From assembly GCF_040358255.1 (NCBI RefSeq), contig NZ_CP132938.1, forward strand, positions 5,208,001 through 5,272,000: a stretch of 64,000 bases of DNA. The letters run 5' to 3'. How positions within the stretch are numbered: position 1 is the first letter of the stretch; each line of letters starts with the position of its first letter. Shown piece by piece: positions 35,002 to 43,763 of the stretch. The notes under the pieces are model-generated. The model was not told the DNA's origin. It saw nothing but the letters and a program-made list of their open reading frames with translations, and ran no database searches. Origin of the DNA: Tunturibacter gelidoferens (GTDB lineage: Bacteria; Acidobacteriota; Terriglobia; Terriglobales; Acidobacteriaceae). The position numbers and the translations under genes are program-made.

Positions 35002-35613
35002 ATGCCTGAACAGAACAAGCCCTTCGTTGTAACCGACCGCCGCAAGTTCACCATAGACGGCGAACCACGCCCCGACGCCGACCCTTCTCCTGAAAGAGAA
35101 GAGCGCGAGTCAAGGCCAGCCGAACCATCAGCTGCAACGCCACCCCCGCCCACCGCGCCGGAGACACCCAAAGAGCCGGAACTTCCGCCAGCCCTGACCG
35201 CCGAGCAGACCGAACAGGCAAAGCGCGCCTACGAGATGACCGCTGATCGCCTAGACACCGCGATTCGCTCGGCCAACCCCGGCATGGACCACCCGCCCGC
35301 CATGAGCTTCGATCAGCTCGTCCAGTCCGTCTACATGACCTCCATCATGCAGCTCGGCGGCACCACGCAGGAGGGCCAGCAGCCCCAGGTCGACATCCTC
35401 GGAGCGCGCCAGAGCATCGACATGCTCCAGGTCCTCGAAGACAAGACCAAGGGCAATCTCTCCCCCGAAGAGACCCGCCTCCTTGAAAGCGCACTGTTCG
35501 AACTGCGCATGGCGTTTCTTGAAGTCACCCAGGCACTCGCACGGTCCGCAGCAGCCAAGGCACCAGGCGGCGCAGGCCGTCCAGGCCCCGCAGGCCCCAG
35601 CATCGTCCGCTAA
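35002..35613 (+). CDS. DUF1844 domain protein
   Basis: A 203-residue protein. The first 70 or so residues are Pro/Glu-rich and probably disordered. The conserved DUF1844 core (MSFDQLVQSVYMTSIMQLG...VDILGARQSIDMLQVLEDKTKGNLSPEETRLLESALFELRMAFLEV) follows, then a Gly/Pro/Ala tail. The function is unknown. ATG 35002 was chosen over GTG 34996 because GAAAGAG lies 8 bases upstream of it. It ends 2 bases before the MBL gene, as part of a compact operon. Confidence 0.87.
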   Translation: MPEQNKPFVVTDRRKFTIDGEPRPDADPSPEREERESRPAEPSAATPPPPTAPETPKEPELPPALTAEQTEQAKRAYEMTADRLDTAIRSANPGMDHPPAMSFDQLVQSVYMTSIMQLGGTTQEGQQPQVDILGARQSIDMLQVLEDKTKGNLSPEETRLLESALFELRMAFLEVTQALARSAAAKAPGGAGRPGPAGPSIVR

Positions 35614-35615
35614 CG

Positions 35616-36431
35616 ATGGAGGCGACCCTCACCTTCCTCGGCACCGGCACCTCCATGGGGGTGCCGACCCTCGGCTGCGACTGCGCCGTCTGCACTTCCG
35701 CCGTCTCGCCACACGGAGACCCGCGCAATCGCCGAACCCGCCCCTCCATCCGCCTCGACTACAACAACCACACCGTCCTCGTCGACACCGGCCCCGACTT
35801 CCACGCGCAAGCCATCCGCGAAAACATCCGTCACGTCGACGCCGTACTCTACACCCACGGTCACGCCGATCACGTCCTCGGCTTCGACGACCTGCGCCCC
35901 CTCAGCTTCCGCGTCAAAGGCGACATGCCCATCTACGCCGACGACGCCACCGCAAGCAGCCTCGAGCGCATCTTCGAGTACACCTTCCGCAAAGAAGATC
36001 GCTACCCCACCAGCGCCCAGGTCGAGATCCATCGCATCGACCCAACACCCGGATCGGGAGTCGATCTCTTCGGAGCATGCTTTCGCAGAGTCCCGGTCAC
36101 GCACGGCCGCGAGGAGATCACCGGCTACCGCTTCGGCAACGCAGCCTACCTCACCGACATGAGCGACATCCCCGCCGAGAGCATCCCGCTCCTCCAGAAT
36201 CTCGACGTACTCATCCTCGACGCCCTCCGCCGCGACCCACATCCCAGCCACTCGCACCTCGATAAATCCGTAGCCATCGTAGATCAACTGAAACCGCGAC
36301 GAGCCTACTTCACCCACATGAGCCACGACCTCGACCACGCCACCACCGAAGCCGAGCTCCCACCCCACGTTCGTCTGGCCTACGACGGCCTCAAGATCAC
36401 CTTCGAGATCGCACCGGAGACCGCCGCATGA
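35616..36431 (+). CDS. MBL-fold metallohydrolase (PhnP-like)
   Basis: A 271-residue metallo-beta-lactamase-fold hydrolase. The N-terminus LGTGTSMGVPTLGCDCAVCTS resembles PhnP-type phosphodiesterases, including the structural Cys pair. The metal motif is YTHGHADHVLGFDDLRP. Further ligands are likely in VPVTHGRE, LTDMSDIP, and THMSHDLDHA at the C-terminus. It may act on cyclic phosphates or cyclic nucleotides; the substrate is not decided by the sequence. It overlaps the following gene by four bases (ATGA). Confidence 0.88.
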   Translation: MEATLTFLGTGTSMGVPTLGCDCAVCTSAVSPHGDPRNRRTRPSIRLDYNNHTVLVDTGPDFHAQAIRENIRHVDAVLYTHGHADHVLGFDDLRPLSFRVKGDMPIYADDATASSLERIFEYTFRKEDRYPTSAQVEIHRIDPTPGSGVDLFGACFRRVPVTHGREEITGYRFGNAAYLTDMSDIPAESIPLLQNLDVLILDALRRDPHPSHSHLDKSVAIVDQLKPRRAYFTHMSHDLDHATTEAELPPHVRLAYDGLKITFEIAPETAA

Positions 36432-37213
36432 GTATCGCGTGGAAGTTCCTGATTCTCGTCATAGCCTCGTATCAAGTCGCCGCTGGCGAGTCCGTCAACT
36501 TCAGCTTGCCCGAAACCAACAAGCTAATCTCGTTTACGTTTCAATCCAAACCAGGAGGTAACTCCTCGTTTCGTTCCTTTCAGGTAGATTCCGAAGGCAA
36601 GCACTTTGATTTCACCGCGAGAAACTCTATAGCTCGTATTCCAGCAAATCCTAACGAGCGTCGGGCGCTCGGGTATTGGATCGATATCCCGGGCCTGAAA
36701 CTTCATCCTTCTCGCTATTTCCTTGTTGGCAAATATGGCACAGCTTCGGACTCGCGTACCCTTCTATTTTTCATCAGCGATGCCGGAGCGAGCGACGCCG
36801 CCGCATTACTTGTAATTGGATTTTCAACCTCGGGCGATCCTTACAAAGTACTTGAACGCGACTACTTGGATGTCACTTCATTTCAATCGACTCCCGACGG
36901 TACTGGTCTTATAGTCGGCAAAGAGACTCTCTCTCAGGTTATGGGTGGGGACGGCTTCAACGGTTCCACAAAACCTTATGCCACCACCTACGACCCGTTC
37001 TCGGTCTTCATCGTCCATCCTGAATCTAAAGCAGTCTACTCATTGGTCGTATCTCGAAGCTACAACCAGAAACACTATGTATGGGCGGGGTCCCACTCTC
37101 GGGAAGACTACGCCGTTCTTTACAACCTTCCCGAGCATCACGGACTTATCGGTGCGCCGACCTCTCGCGTACCGGCTCTTCTCGGAGAATCAAGGAACGA
37201 AGCGAAGCCATGA
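36428..37213 (+). CDS. Orphan exported hypothetical protein in the ribF operon
   Basis: A 261-residue protein with a short signal peptide (WKFLILVIASYQVAAG) and beta-rich sequence with no family that I recognise. It contains a YTHG-free, Ser/Thr-rich body and a conserved-looking RSYNQKHYVWAGSHSREDYAVLYNLPEHH segment. Both ends use four-base ATGA overlaps with the neighbours, so translation is coupled. The GC content is clearly lower than that of the MBL and ribF genes on each side, which suggests late insertion between them. Confidence 0.65.
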   Translation: MSIAWKFLILVIASYQVAAGESVNFSLPETNKLISFTFQSKPGGNSSFRSFQVDSEGKHFDFTARNSIARIPANPNERRALGYWIDIPGLKLHPSRYFLVGKYGTASDSRTLLFFISDAGASDAAALLVIGFSTSGDPYKVLERDYLDVTSFQSTPDGTGLIVGKETLSQVMGGDGFNGSTKPYATTYDPFSVFIVHPESKAVYSLVVSRSYNQKHYVWAGSHSREDYAVLYNLPEHHGLIGAPTSRVPALLGESRNEAKP

Positions 37214-38190
37214 TCATCTTCAACTCTCTCGCAGACATTCCCGCCGACTTCGGCCCATCGATCGCCACCATCGGCAACTTCGACGGCGTCCATCGCGGCC
37301 ACCAGTGGGTCATCGCCGAGGTCGTAGGGCAGGCACGCGCAGAAAACATTCGTTCCATAGCCATCACCTTCGATCCACACCCTGCACGAGTCATCCGCCC
37401 CGAATCCAGCCAGCCGCTCATCACGCCGCTCCCGCAAAAGCTCGAGCTGCTCGCAGCCACTGGCATCGACGCCGTTCTCGTACTTCCCTTCACCACAGAA
37501 CTCTCGCATATGACCGCCCGCGCCTTTGCCACCGAAGTGCTCAAAGACGCCCTGCACGTCACCCAGCTCCACGAGGGAGAAAACTTCCGCTTCGGCTATC
37601 AGGCCGAGGCCGGCGTCGAAAGCCTCGAAGCACTCGGCCGCGAACTCGGCTTCAGCGTGCGTGTCTACGCGCCGCGTCATCTGCGCGGAGAGACTATCTC
37701 TTCAAGCCGCATCCGCCAGATGATCGCCGAAGGCGACGTCACTCACGTTCGCGCCCTGCTCGGCCGCAGCTTCGCGGTCTGCAGCACGCCCGCCTCGGGC
37801 CGCGGCTACGGCACCCGCTACACCGTCCCCACCATTAACCTCGCCCCCTACACCGAGCTGCTTCCCGCAAACGGCGTCTACATCACGGAGTTGACCGTCG
37901 GCACCGGAACCTCAAGCGAGACTTTTGACGGAGTGACGAACGTAGGCAATCGCCCAACCTTCGGAGCCGACTCCTTCACTGTAGAAACCCACCTGCTCAA
38001 CTTCCACCCCATCGATCTGAACGAATCCACGCCGCTTACCCTGACGTTTCTGCGTCGTCTTCGCGCAGAGATGCGCTGGCCAAATCCCGAAGCGCTCAAG
38101 GAACAGATCGGCCGCGACGTCACCAAGGCAAAACGCTACTTCAATATATGTCGGGCGGTGGGTTCGAAACTCCACTCCGCTCGTCCTTAG
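37210..38190 (+). CDS. ribF: Bifunctional riboflavin kinase / FAD synthetase
   Basis: A 326-residue enzyme making FMN and then FAD. The N-terminal nucleotidyltransferase domain shows IGNFDGVHRGHQWVI (HxGH-type motif) and FDPHPARVI, with SSSRIRQMIAEGDV linking the domains. The C-terminal flavokinase domain has GRGYGTRYTVPTINL and GVTNVGNRPTFG. The start ATG overlaps the stop of the preceding gene (ATGA). No FMN riboswitch-like structure is seen. Its last 50 bases overlap the convergent PBP1A gene. Confidence 0.96.
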   Translation: MIIFNSLADIPADFGPSIATIGNFDGVHRGHQWVIAEVVGQARAENIRSIAITFDPHPARVIRPESSQPLITPLPQKLELLAATGIDAVLVLPFTTELSHMTARAFATEVLKDALHVTQLHEGENFRFGYQAEAGVESLEALGRELGFSVRVYAPRHLRGETISSSRIRQMIAEGDVTHVRALLGRSFAVCSTPASGRGYGTRYTVPTINLAPYTELLPANGVYITELTVGTGTSSETFDGVTNVGNRPTFGADSFTVETHLLNFHPIDLNESTPLTLTFLRRLRAEMRWPNPEALKEQIGRDVTKAKRYFNICRAVGSKLHSARP

Positions 38191-40654
38191 ACTTCGCGGC
38201 CATCACCGTTGGTTTTACCGGAACCGCAACCAGCTGCGGCGCAGGACGAGATGCTTCAGGCATCTTCGGCTTCTCCTCAGCAGGTACCGGCGCAGCGGAA
38301 GCTGGAGCGGCAGGCTTCGACCTCTCTAAGCTCGGCGCTTCCAGACTCTGGTCCTGCTTCGGCACCAGCGGCTGTACAGGTTTAGCTGCATTCGGACCAC
38401 CCGTGGGGACATCCAACTTCTTCTTCGGCGCGCCCGACGTGGGGAATGCCTCATCCGGCTTGGTCGCAATCGCAGCCTTCATAAAATCCATCCACATCGG
38501 CAACGCCGCTCTCGCCCCGGTCTCTTTTTCACCCAGCGACTCGCGATCATCAAATCCAATCCACGTCCCACACGTAATCGACGGCGAAAACCCAATGAAC
38601 CAGGCGTCCGTGAAGTCGTTCGTGGTCCCTGTCTTACCGCCCAGAGGATGCTTCAACTGCGAAGCGGAAGCGCCAGTCCCATATCGAACCACCGCCTGCA
38701 GAAACTGCATCATCGTCCGCGCCGTATCAACCGAAATCACCTCTGAAACCTGCGACGGAGCCGCATCCAGCGGTAGCCCGTCCGCCTGCGTCACCTTGCG
38801 AATGTAGCGCGGCTCAATCCGAATGCCGTCGTTCGGAAAGACGCTATAGGCGCTCACCTGCTCGGCCAGCGTAATATCCGCCGAACCAATCGCCACCGGC
38901 AGAAACACGGGAATGTTGCTGGTCACTCCAAACCGATGCGCCGTGTCAATCACCTTGCGGATTCCGTACCGGTCCGCCAGCTTCAACGCCGGGATATTCC
39001 TCGACTCGGCGAACGCGTTCAGCAGCGACATCGTCCCCTTGTAGTCTCCCTCGTAGTTGTGCGGCGTATAAGGGCCATTCGGCGTAGGAAAGGTCGTAGG
39101 CCCATCAACAATGAAGTCCGTAGGTTTGGCGCCACCCTCAATCGCCGTCGTGTAGACATACGGCTTGAAGGACGAGCCCACCTGCCTCTGCGCCTGCGTC
39201 GCGCGATTGAACTGCGACAACCCAAAGTCCCGGCCCCCCACCATCGCCAATACCTCACCGGTAGAGTTATCCACCGCCATCATCGAGGCCTGCGCTCCAG
39301 AATCCTGCTCCAGCGAAGCGTTCAGCGTTCCATCTCCCGCGAAGCCCTGTACTTTTACGTACACGACATCCCCTGTACGCAGAAAGCTGTCGCCATCGGT
39401 GTTTTGCGTCCATCTCCAGTCCTGAGGGGTAAGCACAACCAGCCGCGCACCTACCTTCACCGTAACTCTCTTCGCAGAGACCGCCGTGACCACCCCGTGG
39501 ACATAGCTTCCAATATCAATCGGCTGCACCCAATCCGGATGACGATAGCTCTCAATATCTGCTCCGTCCAGTACAACGTTCGGCAGCCTTCCCTTCCAGC
39601 CACGCCGCCGCTCATATGTTGCCGTACCATCCAGAATCGCCTTATTCGCCACCTGCTGCAGATCGAGATCGAGCGTCGTATAAACCTTCAGACCCGCGCC
39701 ATGAACCTCTTCCACACCAAACTGCTTCTCCAGTTGCTTTCGCACCTCTTCCACAAAATAAGGTGCGACGCTGTTCGCAGGCGGCTCCAGATGCAGCCCA
39801 AGCGGCGCTGCTTCAGCGGCCTCTTCCTGCTTCTTCGTGATCTTGCCGTCCGCAAGCATCTCGCTCAGTACAAGATTTCTGCGCTTCAACGCGCGATCGG
39901 GAAACTTGATCGGCGAATAAGCCTCAGGCCCCTTCGGCAACGCCGCCAGCAGCGCAGCCTCCGGCAACGTCAGATCATGCACGTTCTTATTGAAGAAATA
40001 CTCCGACCCGGCCTCAAACCCATACGTCCCATGCCCCAGATAGATCTGGTTCGCATATAGCTCGAAGATCTGCTGTTTCGTAAATCGCCGCTCAATCTGA
40101 ACCGACAGGAACACCTCCTGCAGCTTGCGGCCATACGTCTTCTCCGACGAGAGAAACAAGTTACGCGCCAGCTGCATCGTCAACGTCGATGCCCCCTGTG
40201 CTCTCCCATTCGAGTGCAGATCCCGATACGCGGCCCCCACAGCCCGCACCAGGTTCACTCCCCAGTTGCTCTCAAAGCTCTTGTCTTCAATTGAAATGAT
40301 CGCCTGTTTCAGAACCGTCGGAAACTCGGAATAAGGCAGCACCACCCGCCGCTCCAGCGCAAACGAGCCAAACGGCTTCCCATGCACATCCAGCAGCTCT
40401 GTCGTAGTGTTCGGACGATATCGCGCCAGGTCATCCATCTGCGGTAGATCGATGGAGTAAACCAGCATCAGCCCGCAAAGCGCCCCAAAGACGGCCGACA
40501 GCCCCAGCAGCGCATAGAACGTAACCCGCCTCGCAATACGGCGACTCGGATAGTCAGGCCCGTTCAGCGTGGCGCGCCGAAGCGCACGTTGCCAATCGGG
40601 CATCTCGTCATCAGGCGTTGGCGGCCTTTTTTCGGGGCTGTGTAAGCTCTGCAC
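38141..40654 (-). CDS. PBP1A-type bifunctional penicillin-binding protein
   Basis: An 837-residue class A PBP that polymerises and cross-links murein. One membrane helix lies at about 48-70. The GT51 domain has SIEDKSFESNWGVN, GASTLTMQLARNLFL, RKLQEVFLSVQIERRFTKQQIFELYANQIYLG and KGPEAYSP. The transpeptidase domain has the nucleophile motif GSSFKPYVY (SxxK) and LGGKTGTTNDFTDAWF (KTG). The GT51 motif 1 has Asn where His is usual (EDxxFxxH), while the catalytic Glu is kept. A Pro/Ala/Lys-rich tail of about 100 residues follows. The end overlaps ribF by 50 bases. Confidence 0.93.
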   Translation of the reverse strand: MQSLHSPEKRPPTPDDEMPDWQRALRRATLNGPDYPSRRIARRVTFYALLGLSAVFGALCGLMLVYSIDLPQMDDLARYRPNTTTELLDVHGKPFGSFALERRVVLPYSEFPTVLKQAIISIEDKSFESNWGVNLVRAVGAAYRDLHSNGRAQGASTLTMQLARNLFLSSEKTYGRKLQEVFLSVQIERRFTKQQIFELYANQIYLGHGTYGFEAGSEYFFNKNVHDLTLPEAALLAALPKGPEAYSPIKFPDRALKRRNLVLSEMLADGKITKKQEEAAEAAPLGLHLEPPANSVAPYFVEEVRKQLEKQFGVEEVHGAGLKVYTTLDLDLQQVANKAILDGTATYERRRGWKGRLPNVVLDGADIESYRHPDWVQPIDIGSYVHGVVTAVSAKRVTVKVGARLVVLTPQDWRWTQNTDGDSFLRTGDVVYVKVQGFAGDGTLNASLEQDSGAQASMMAVDNSTGEVLAMVGGRDFGLSQFNRATQAQRQVGSSFKPYVYTTAIEGGAKPTDFIVDGPTTFPTPNGPYTPHNYEGDYKGTMSLLNAFAESRNIPALKLADRYGIRKVIDTAHRFGVTSNIPVFLPVAIGSADITLAEQVSAYSVFPNDGIRIEPRYIRKVTQADGLPLDAAPSQVSEVISVDTARTMMQFLQAVVRYGTGASASQLKHPLGGKTGTTNDFTDAWFIGFSPSITCGTWIGFDDRESLGEKETGARAALPMWMDFMKAAIATKPDEAFPTSGAPKKKLDVPTGGPNAAKPVQPLVPKQDQSLEAPSLERSKPAAPASAAPVPAEEKPKMPEASRPAPQLVAVPVKPTVMAAKSKDERSGVSNPPPDIY

Positions 40655-40730
40655 GAAGTCTCACGATAGCACGGCAGAGGAGGCGTTTCTCTCCCACGAA
40701 AGGGCCAATCACACGCCCGAAACAATCAGC

Positions 40731-41963
40731 CTAAGCAGCCTTGCTCTTTAACAGGTCCAGCGCCTTCGTCAGTTGTTCATCCACCGTCACTGCAGGCTTC
40801 TGCAGAGGCTGCTGCGTCTTCTCCGCGGGAGTCGTCGTGTCTTCCTCCGCTACCGCATCCTCGGCAGTCGAAGCCACCAGCACTCCAGGCGTAACGCCAT
40901 CATCCTGCAGCTTCTTCCCCGAAGGCGACTCATACTTCGCAATCGACAGAATCAACGCCGCACCATCCGGCAGCTCGAACGTCTTCTGCTGAGCGCCCTC
41001 ACCAAACGTCTTTTCGCCAACCAGATCCGCCCGCTTATTATCCAGCAGCGCCGCAGCCACTAGCTCCGCCGGCCCAGCCGTTCCACGATTCACCAGCACC
41101 ACCACCGGAGCAGTCGTATTGATCGCCTTCGACGCATCCGCCGTAAACGTCTGCTTGGCAACCTTCTGCCCCTCCAGCATCGCAATCGTGCCGTCTTTCA
41201 GGAAAAAATTTGCCAGCCGAGTCGCCTCAGGCATATCGCCCGCCGCAACGTCACGCAGATCAAGCAGAATCTTCTTATTCCCCACCTTCTGCATCGCCTT
41301 CAACTTCGCCTCGATCTGCTGCACATGATCATGGTCCAGCACACCCGGTTTCAGATAAAGAATCGACGAGTTCTCATACATCGTCTCCGCAACCGGCGGC
41401 GGCGGCGTCGAAACCCGCGTCATCACGATCTTGTCCGGCGCAGCCTTCCGCGGCCGCACCACCGAAACCGTTAGCTCACTCCCCGGAGCCCCCTCCAACA
41501 GCAACTGAATCATCGCCAGCGAGATATCCCGGGTATCCTGCGGCCCGATCGCCTCAATGATGTCGCCGTCAGACAGATTCGCCTTATCCGCCGGGCTCCC
41601 CGGCACCACCGAAACTACGGTCGCATACCCAAACCGCTTCGAAACATTGATCCCCACCTGCGCCTTGCCGCCCTTATCCGCCTTGAACGCCTTATAGTCT
41701 TCCGGCGTCAGATAGCTCGAGTCCGCATCCAGCGACTCCAGCAGCCCACGCAACGCGCCATTGGTCACCGCGTTGATATTCGGCTCTTCCACATAATCCG
41801 TCTGGATATGCCGCAGCACTTCGCTATACACATTGATCTGGCGATAAGCACCATCCTGCGGCTCGCTCGCAGCGCTCACAGGGTTTGAGTTCACCCCTAA
41901 AAACACGGTGACAACCAGAACAACCGACACAGCAAGCAACAGTATCTTCGAGATCTTAGGCAT
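40731..41963 (-). CDS. S41/CtpA-family protein lacking catalytic Ser and Lys
   Basis: A 410-residue protein with a signal anchor (ILLLAVSVVLVVTVFLGV), a PDZ domain (about 90-170; GINVSKRFGYATVVSVVPGSPADKANLSDGDIIEAIG) and an S41 C-terminal-processing-peptidase core. The active-site segment reads NRGTAGPAELVAAAL and later GEKTFGEGAQQ. Aligned by eye to CtpA/D1P enzymes (NRGTASASE...TFGKG), the nucleophile Ser is Gly (residue 297, codon 41073-41075). The general-base Lys 25 residues later is Glu (residue 322, codon 40998-41000), while the later Gln is kept. It is probably a binding or scaffold pseudoprotease. It lies 76 bp upstream of the PBP1A gene and is probably cotranscribed. ATG 41963 was chosen as start. 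Confidence 0.85.
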   Translation of the reverse strand: MPKISKILLLAVSVVLVVTVFLGVNSNPVSAASEPQDGAYRQINVYSEVLRHIQTDYVEEPNINAVTNGALRGLLESLDADSSYLTPEDYKAFKADKGGKAQVGINVSKRFGYATVVSVVPGSPADKANLSDGDIIEAIGPQDTRDISLAMIQLLLEGAPGSELTVSVVRPRKAAPDKIVMTRVSTPPPPVAETMYENSSILYLKPGVLDHDHVQQIEAKLKAMQKVGNKKILLDLRDVAAGDMPEATRLANFFLKDGTIAMLEGQKVAKQTFTADASKAINTTAPVVVLVNRGTAGPAELVAAALLDNKRADLVGEKTFGEGAQQKTFELPDGAALILSIAKYESPSGKKLQDDGVTPGVLVASTAEDAVAEEDTTTPAEKTQQPLQKPAVTVDEQLTKALDLLKSKAA

Positions 41964-42106
41964 AGTTCGGAGCGACTCCAAGGGGTGTTCCCGGCGCAAT
42001 ACCGGTTAGACGCACCCGCAGGCGAAACGATCCCGCAGGCAAAACAATATAGACAAAATGATACTCTCGATCCATAGAGAGTGCGCCAGCAGTCGCTATA
42101 ACACTT

Positions 42107-42183
42107 TGGTGGCGGTGGGCAGAATCGAACTGCCGACCTACGGGTTATGAGTCCGTCGCTCTAACCATCTGAGCTACACCGCC
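42107..42183 (-). tRNA. tRNA-Met (anticodon CAU, elongator-like)
   Basis: On the minus strand, GGCGGTG pairs with CACCGCC, with discriminator A and encoded CCA. The D arm is GCTCAGATGGTTAGAGC, the anticodon loop CTCATAA gives CAT, and the T arm is CGGCAGTTCGATTCTGCC. The length is 77 with CCA. The acceptor end fits elongator Met rather than initiator or tRNA-Ile2. The last pair of the anticodon stem is an A-C mismatch (ACGGA against CCCGT), which is unusual. Confidence 0.93.
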
Positions 42184-42357
42184 AATGTGTATAAGGCATG
42201 CCGGCACAAAACTCCTCTGTAGTCAGAGAGAACGATCGCCACGGCACAGCCATCTCCAATCATACTTGATTCCGGCCACAGCGAAAAGCCAGCCACGGAC
42301 AGCCATCAGCGGGCCAGCCAAGGCGAGAAGCCGACCGGCAGCGATGGAAAGTCGAGC

Positions 42358-43131
42358 ATCCTCGGCGTAATTCCCGCCCGTCTGGCCTCCACCCGCCTCC
42401 CCCGCAAGGTCCTCCGCAACATCGCCGGCCGGCCCATGCTCGCCTGGGTCTACGACGCCGCAAGCGCCTGCCCCCAGCTCGACCGCGTCCTCATCGCAAC
42501 CGACTCCGACGAGGTCGCCGACCTCTGTCACCGCCACCAATGGCCCGTCCAACTCACCTCGCCCGACCTCCCCAGTGGCACCGACCGCGTCCACGCCGTC
42601 GCCCGCCACCACCACGCCGACATCTACGTCAACATCCAGGGCGACGAACCCCTCCTCAAGCCCCAGCACCTCACCGCCCTCCTCCGCCCCTTCACTCAGC
42701 ATCACGTCGAAGTCTCCACCCTCAAAGTCCTCTGCACGCCCGAAAACATCACCAACCCCAACGCCGTAAAGGTAGTCACCGCCGCCGACGGCCGCGCCCT
42801 CTACTTCTCCCGCGCCACCATCCCCTACGACCGCGACGCACAGGCCCGCGACGGACAAGCAAGTGAGAGACAAGCAGAAATTGGACAGCCCAGCGACGGC
42901 TCCGCTCTCCAATACTGGAAGCATATAGGCCTCTACGCCTACCGCAAGGCCACCCTCGAACGCTTCCCCACCCTCCCCCCCAGCCTCCTCGAACAAACCG
43001 AACGCCTCGAGCAACTCCGCTTCCTCGAAAACAACATTCCCATCCACGTCGAGCCCACCGAGTTCGACACCATCGGAGTAGACACCGAAGAAGACCTGCA
43101 ACGCGTAGAGTCCCTACTCCTGCGCCAATAA
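42358..43131 (+). CDS. kdsB: CMP-KDO synthetase (start codon unclear)
   Basis: 3-deoxy-manno-octulosonate cytidylyltransferase activates KDO for lipopolysaccharide. The frame reads ILGVIPARLASTRLP from 42358, which is the CTP-binding N-terminus. Then come LPSGTDRVHAV, NIQGDEPLL, ALYFSRATIPY and FDTIGVDTEEDLQRVE. No ATG, GTG or TTG exists in frame between the stop at 42220 and this motif; the first in-frame ATG (42436) would delete it. An ATG at 42344 lies in another frame and would join after a single-base insertion. The coordinates start at the ATC codon that begins the conserved sequence and do not claim it is the true start. A QASERQAEIGQPSDG insertion near 160 is unusual. Confidence 0.8.
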   Translation: MLGVIPARLASTRLPRKVLRNIAGRPMLAWVYDAASACPQLDRVLIATDSDEVADLCHRHQWPVQLTSPDLPSGTDRVHAVARHHHADIYVNIQGDEPLLKPQHLTALLRPFTQHHVEVSTLKVLCTPENITNPNAVKVVTAADGRALYFSRATIPYDRDAQARDGQASERQAEIGQPSDGSALQYWKHIGLYAYRKATLERFPTLPPSLLEQTERLEQLRFLENNIPIHVEPTEFDTIGVDTEEDLQRVESLLLRQ

Positions 43132-43237
43132 TCAATTCGCTCTTATCCGATAGCTATCTCACGTTCTCTTCACTCCTCACGCTTCTGTTCCGTCAACACC
43201 ACCACCCACCCCCGACACCACCACCCCCAACATTCGT

Positions 43238-43284
43238 CATCCATAACACCGCCATCCCATAACAACGTCCTCCCATAACACCGT
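43238..43284. repeat. Three tandem 15-17-base units
   Basis: The unit CATCCCATAACACCGT is repeated three times with small changes (43238, 43253, 43270), directly abutting the first 76-base dispersed repeat. Confidence 0.55.
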
Positions 43285-43360
43285 CATCCTGAGCGAAGTG
43301 ACTCACGGCACTTTGTGAGTCACGCAGTCGAAGGATCCCCGTATTTCGCCTTTGCAGTTG
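43285..43360 (+). repeat. 76-base dispersed repeat, copy 1
   Basis: It starts CATCCTGAGCGAAGTGACTC, contains a perfect 9-bp hairpin (GTGACTCAC/GTGAGTCAC around GGCACTTT), continues GCAGTCGAAGGATCCC and ends TTTGCAGTTG. It is almost identical to 43516-43591. It is followed by degenerate TTGCCG/TTGCAG hexamers. Confidence 0.85.
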
Positions 43361-43515
43361 CCGTTGTCTTTGCCGTTGCCGTTGCTGTCGTCTTTTGGTT
43401 GTCATCCCCGAAGGGGATCTGCGGCTCCCCCTTCACACGCAACAATCACTAGACTCGCAATGCTCAAGCCGTCACTCCAGTAAAATTCCACAGCACCACT
43501 CACCCGCAACGCCTT

Positions 43516-43591
43516 CATCCTGAGCGAAGTGACTCACGGCACTTTGTGAGTCACGCAGTCGAAGGATCCCTGTATTTCGCCTTTGCAGTTG
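43516..43591 (+). repeat. 76-base dispersed repeat, copy 2
   Basis: A direct copy of 43285-43360, 231 bases downstream, with one clear base difference (CCCC to CCCT). It is followed by another tract of TTGCAG/TTGCCT-type hexamers to about 43635. No gene is seen in 43132-43763 apart from these repeats. Confidence 0.85.
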
Positions 43592-43763
43592 CAGTTGCCT
43601 TTGCAATTGCCTTTTGCCTTTGCCTTTGCCGTTGCAGCCCTGGCCGTAGTCCTTTACGATCAGCCGACCCAGCCTCCTTCTTGTCGTTCCGCACCGTTAG
43701 GTGTGTACCGTTAGCCTTTCGTGTTACTTACAACAGGAAAAGGTAGATGCTAGCCTTCCAGCG

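Noticed and set aside
37100..37215. FMN riboswitch before ribF
   Set aside because: The gene is internal to an operon, with an ATGA overlap and no room or structure for the RNA.
43136..43640. CRISPR array
   Set aside because: The repeats are only two long copies plus irregular hexamers, without regular spacers, and no cas genes are present.
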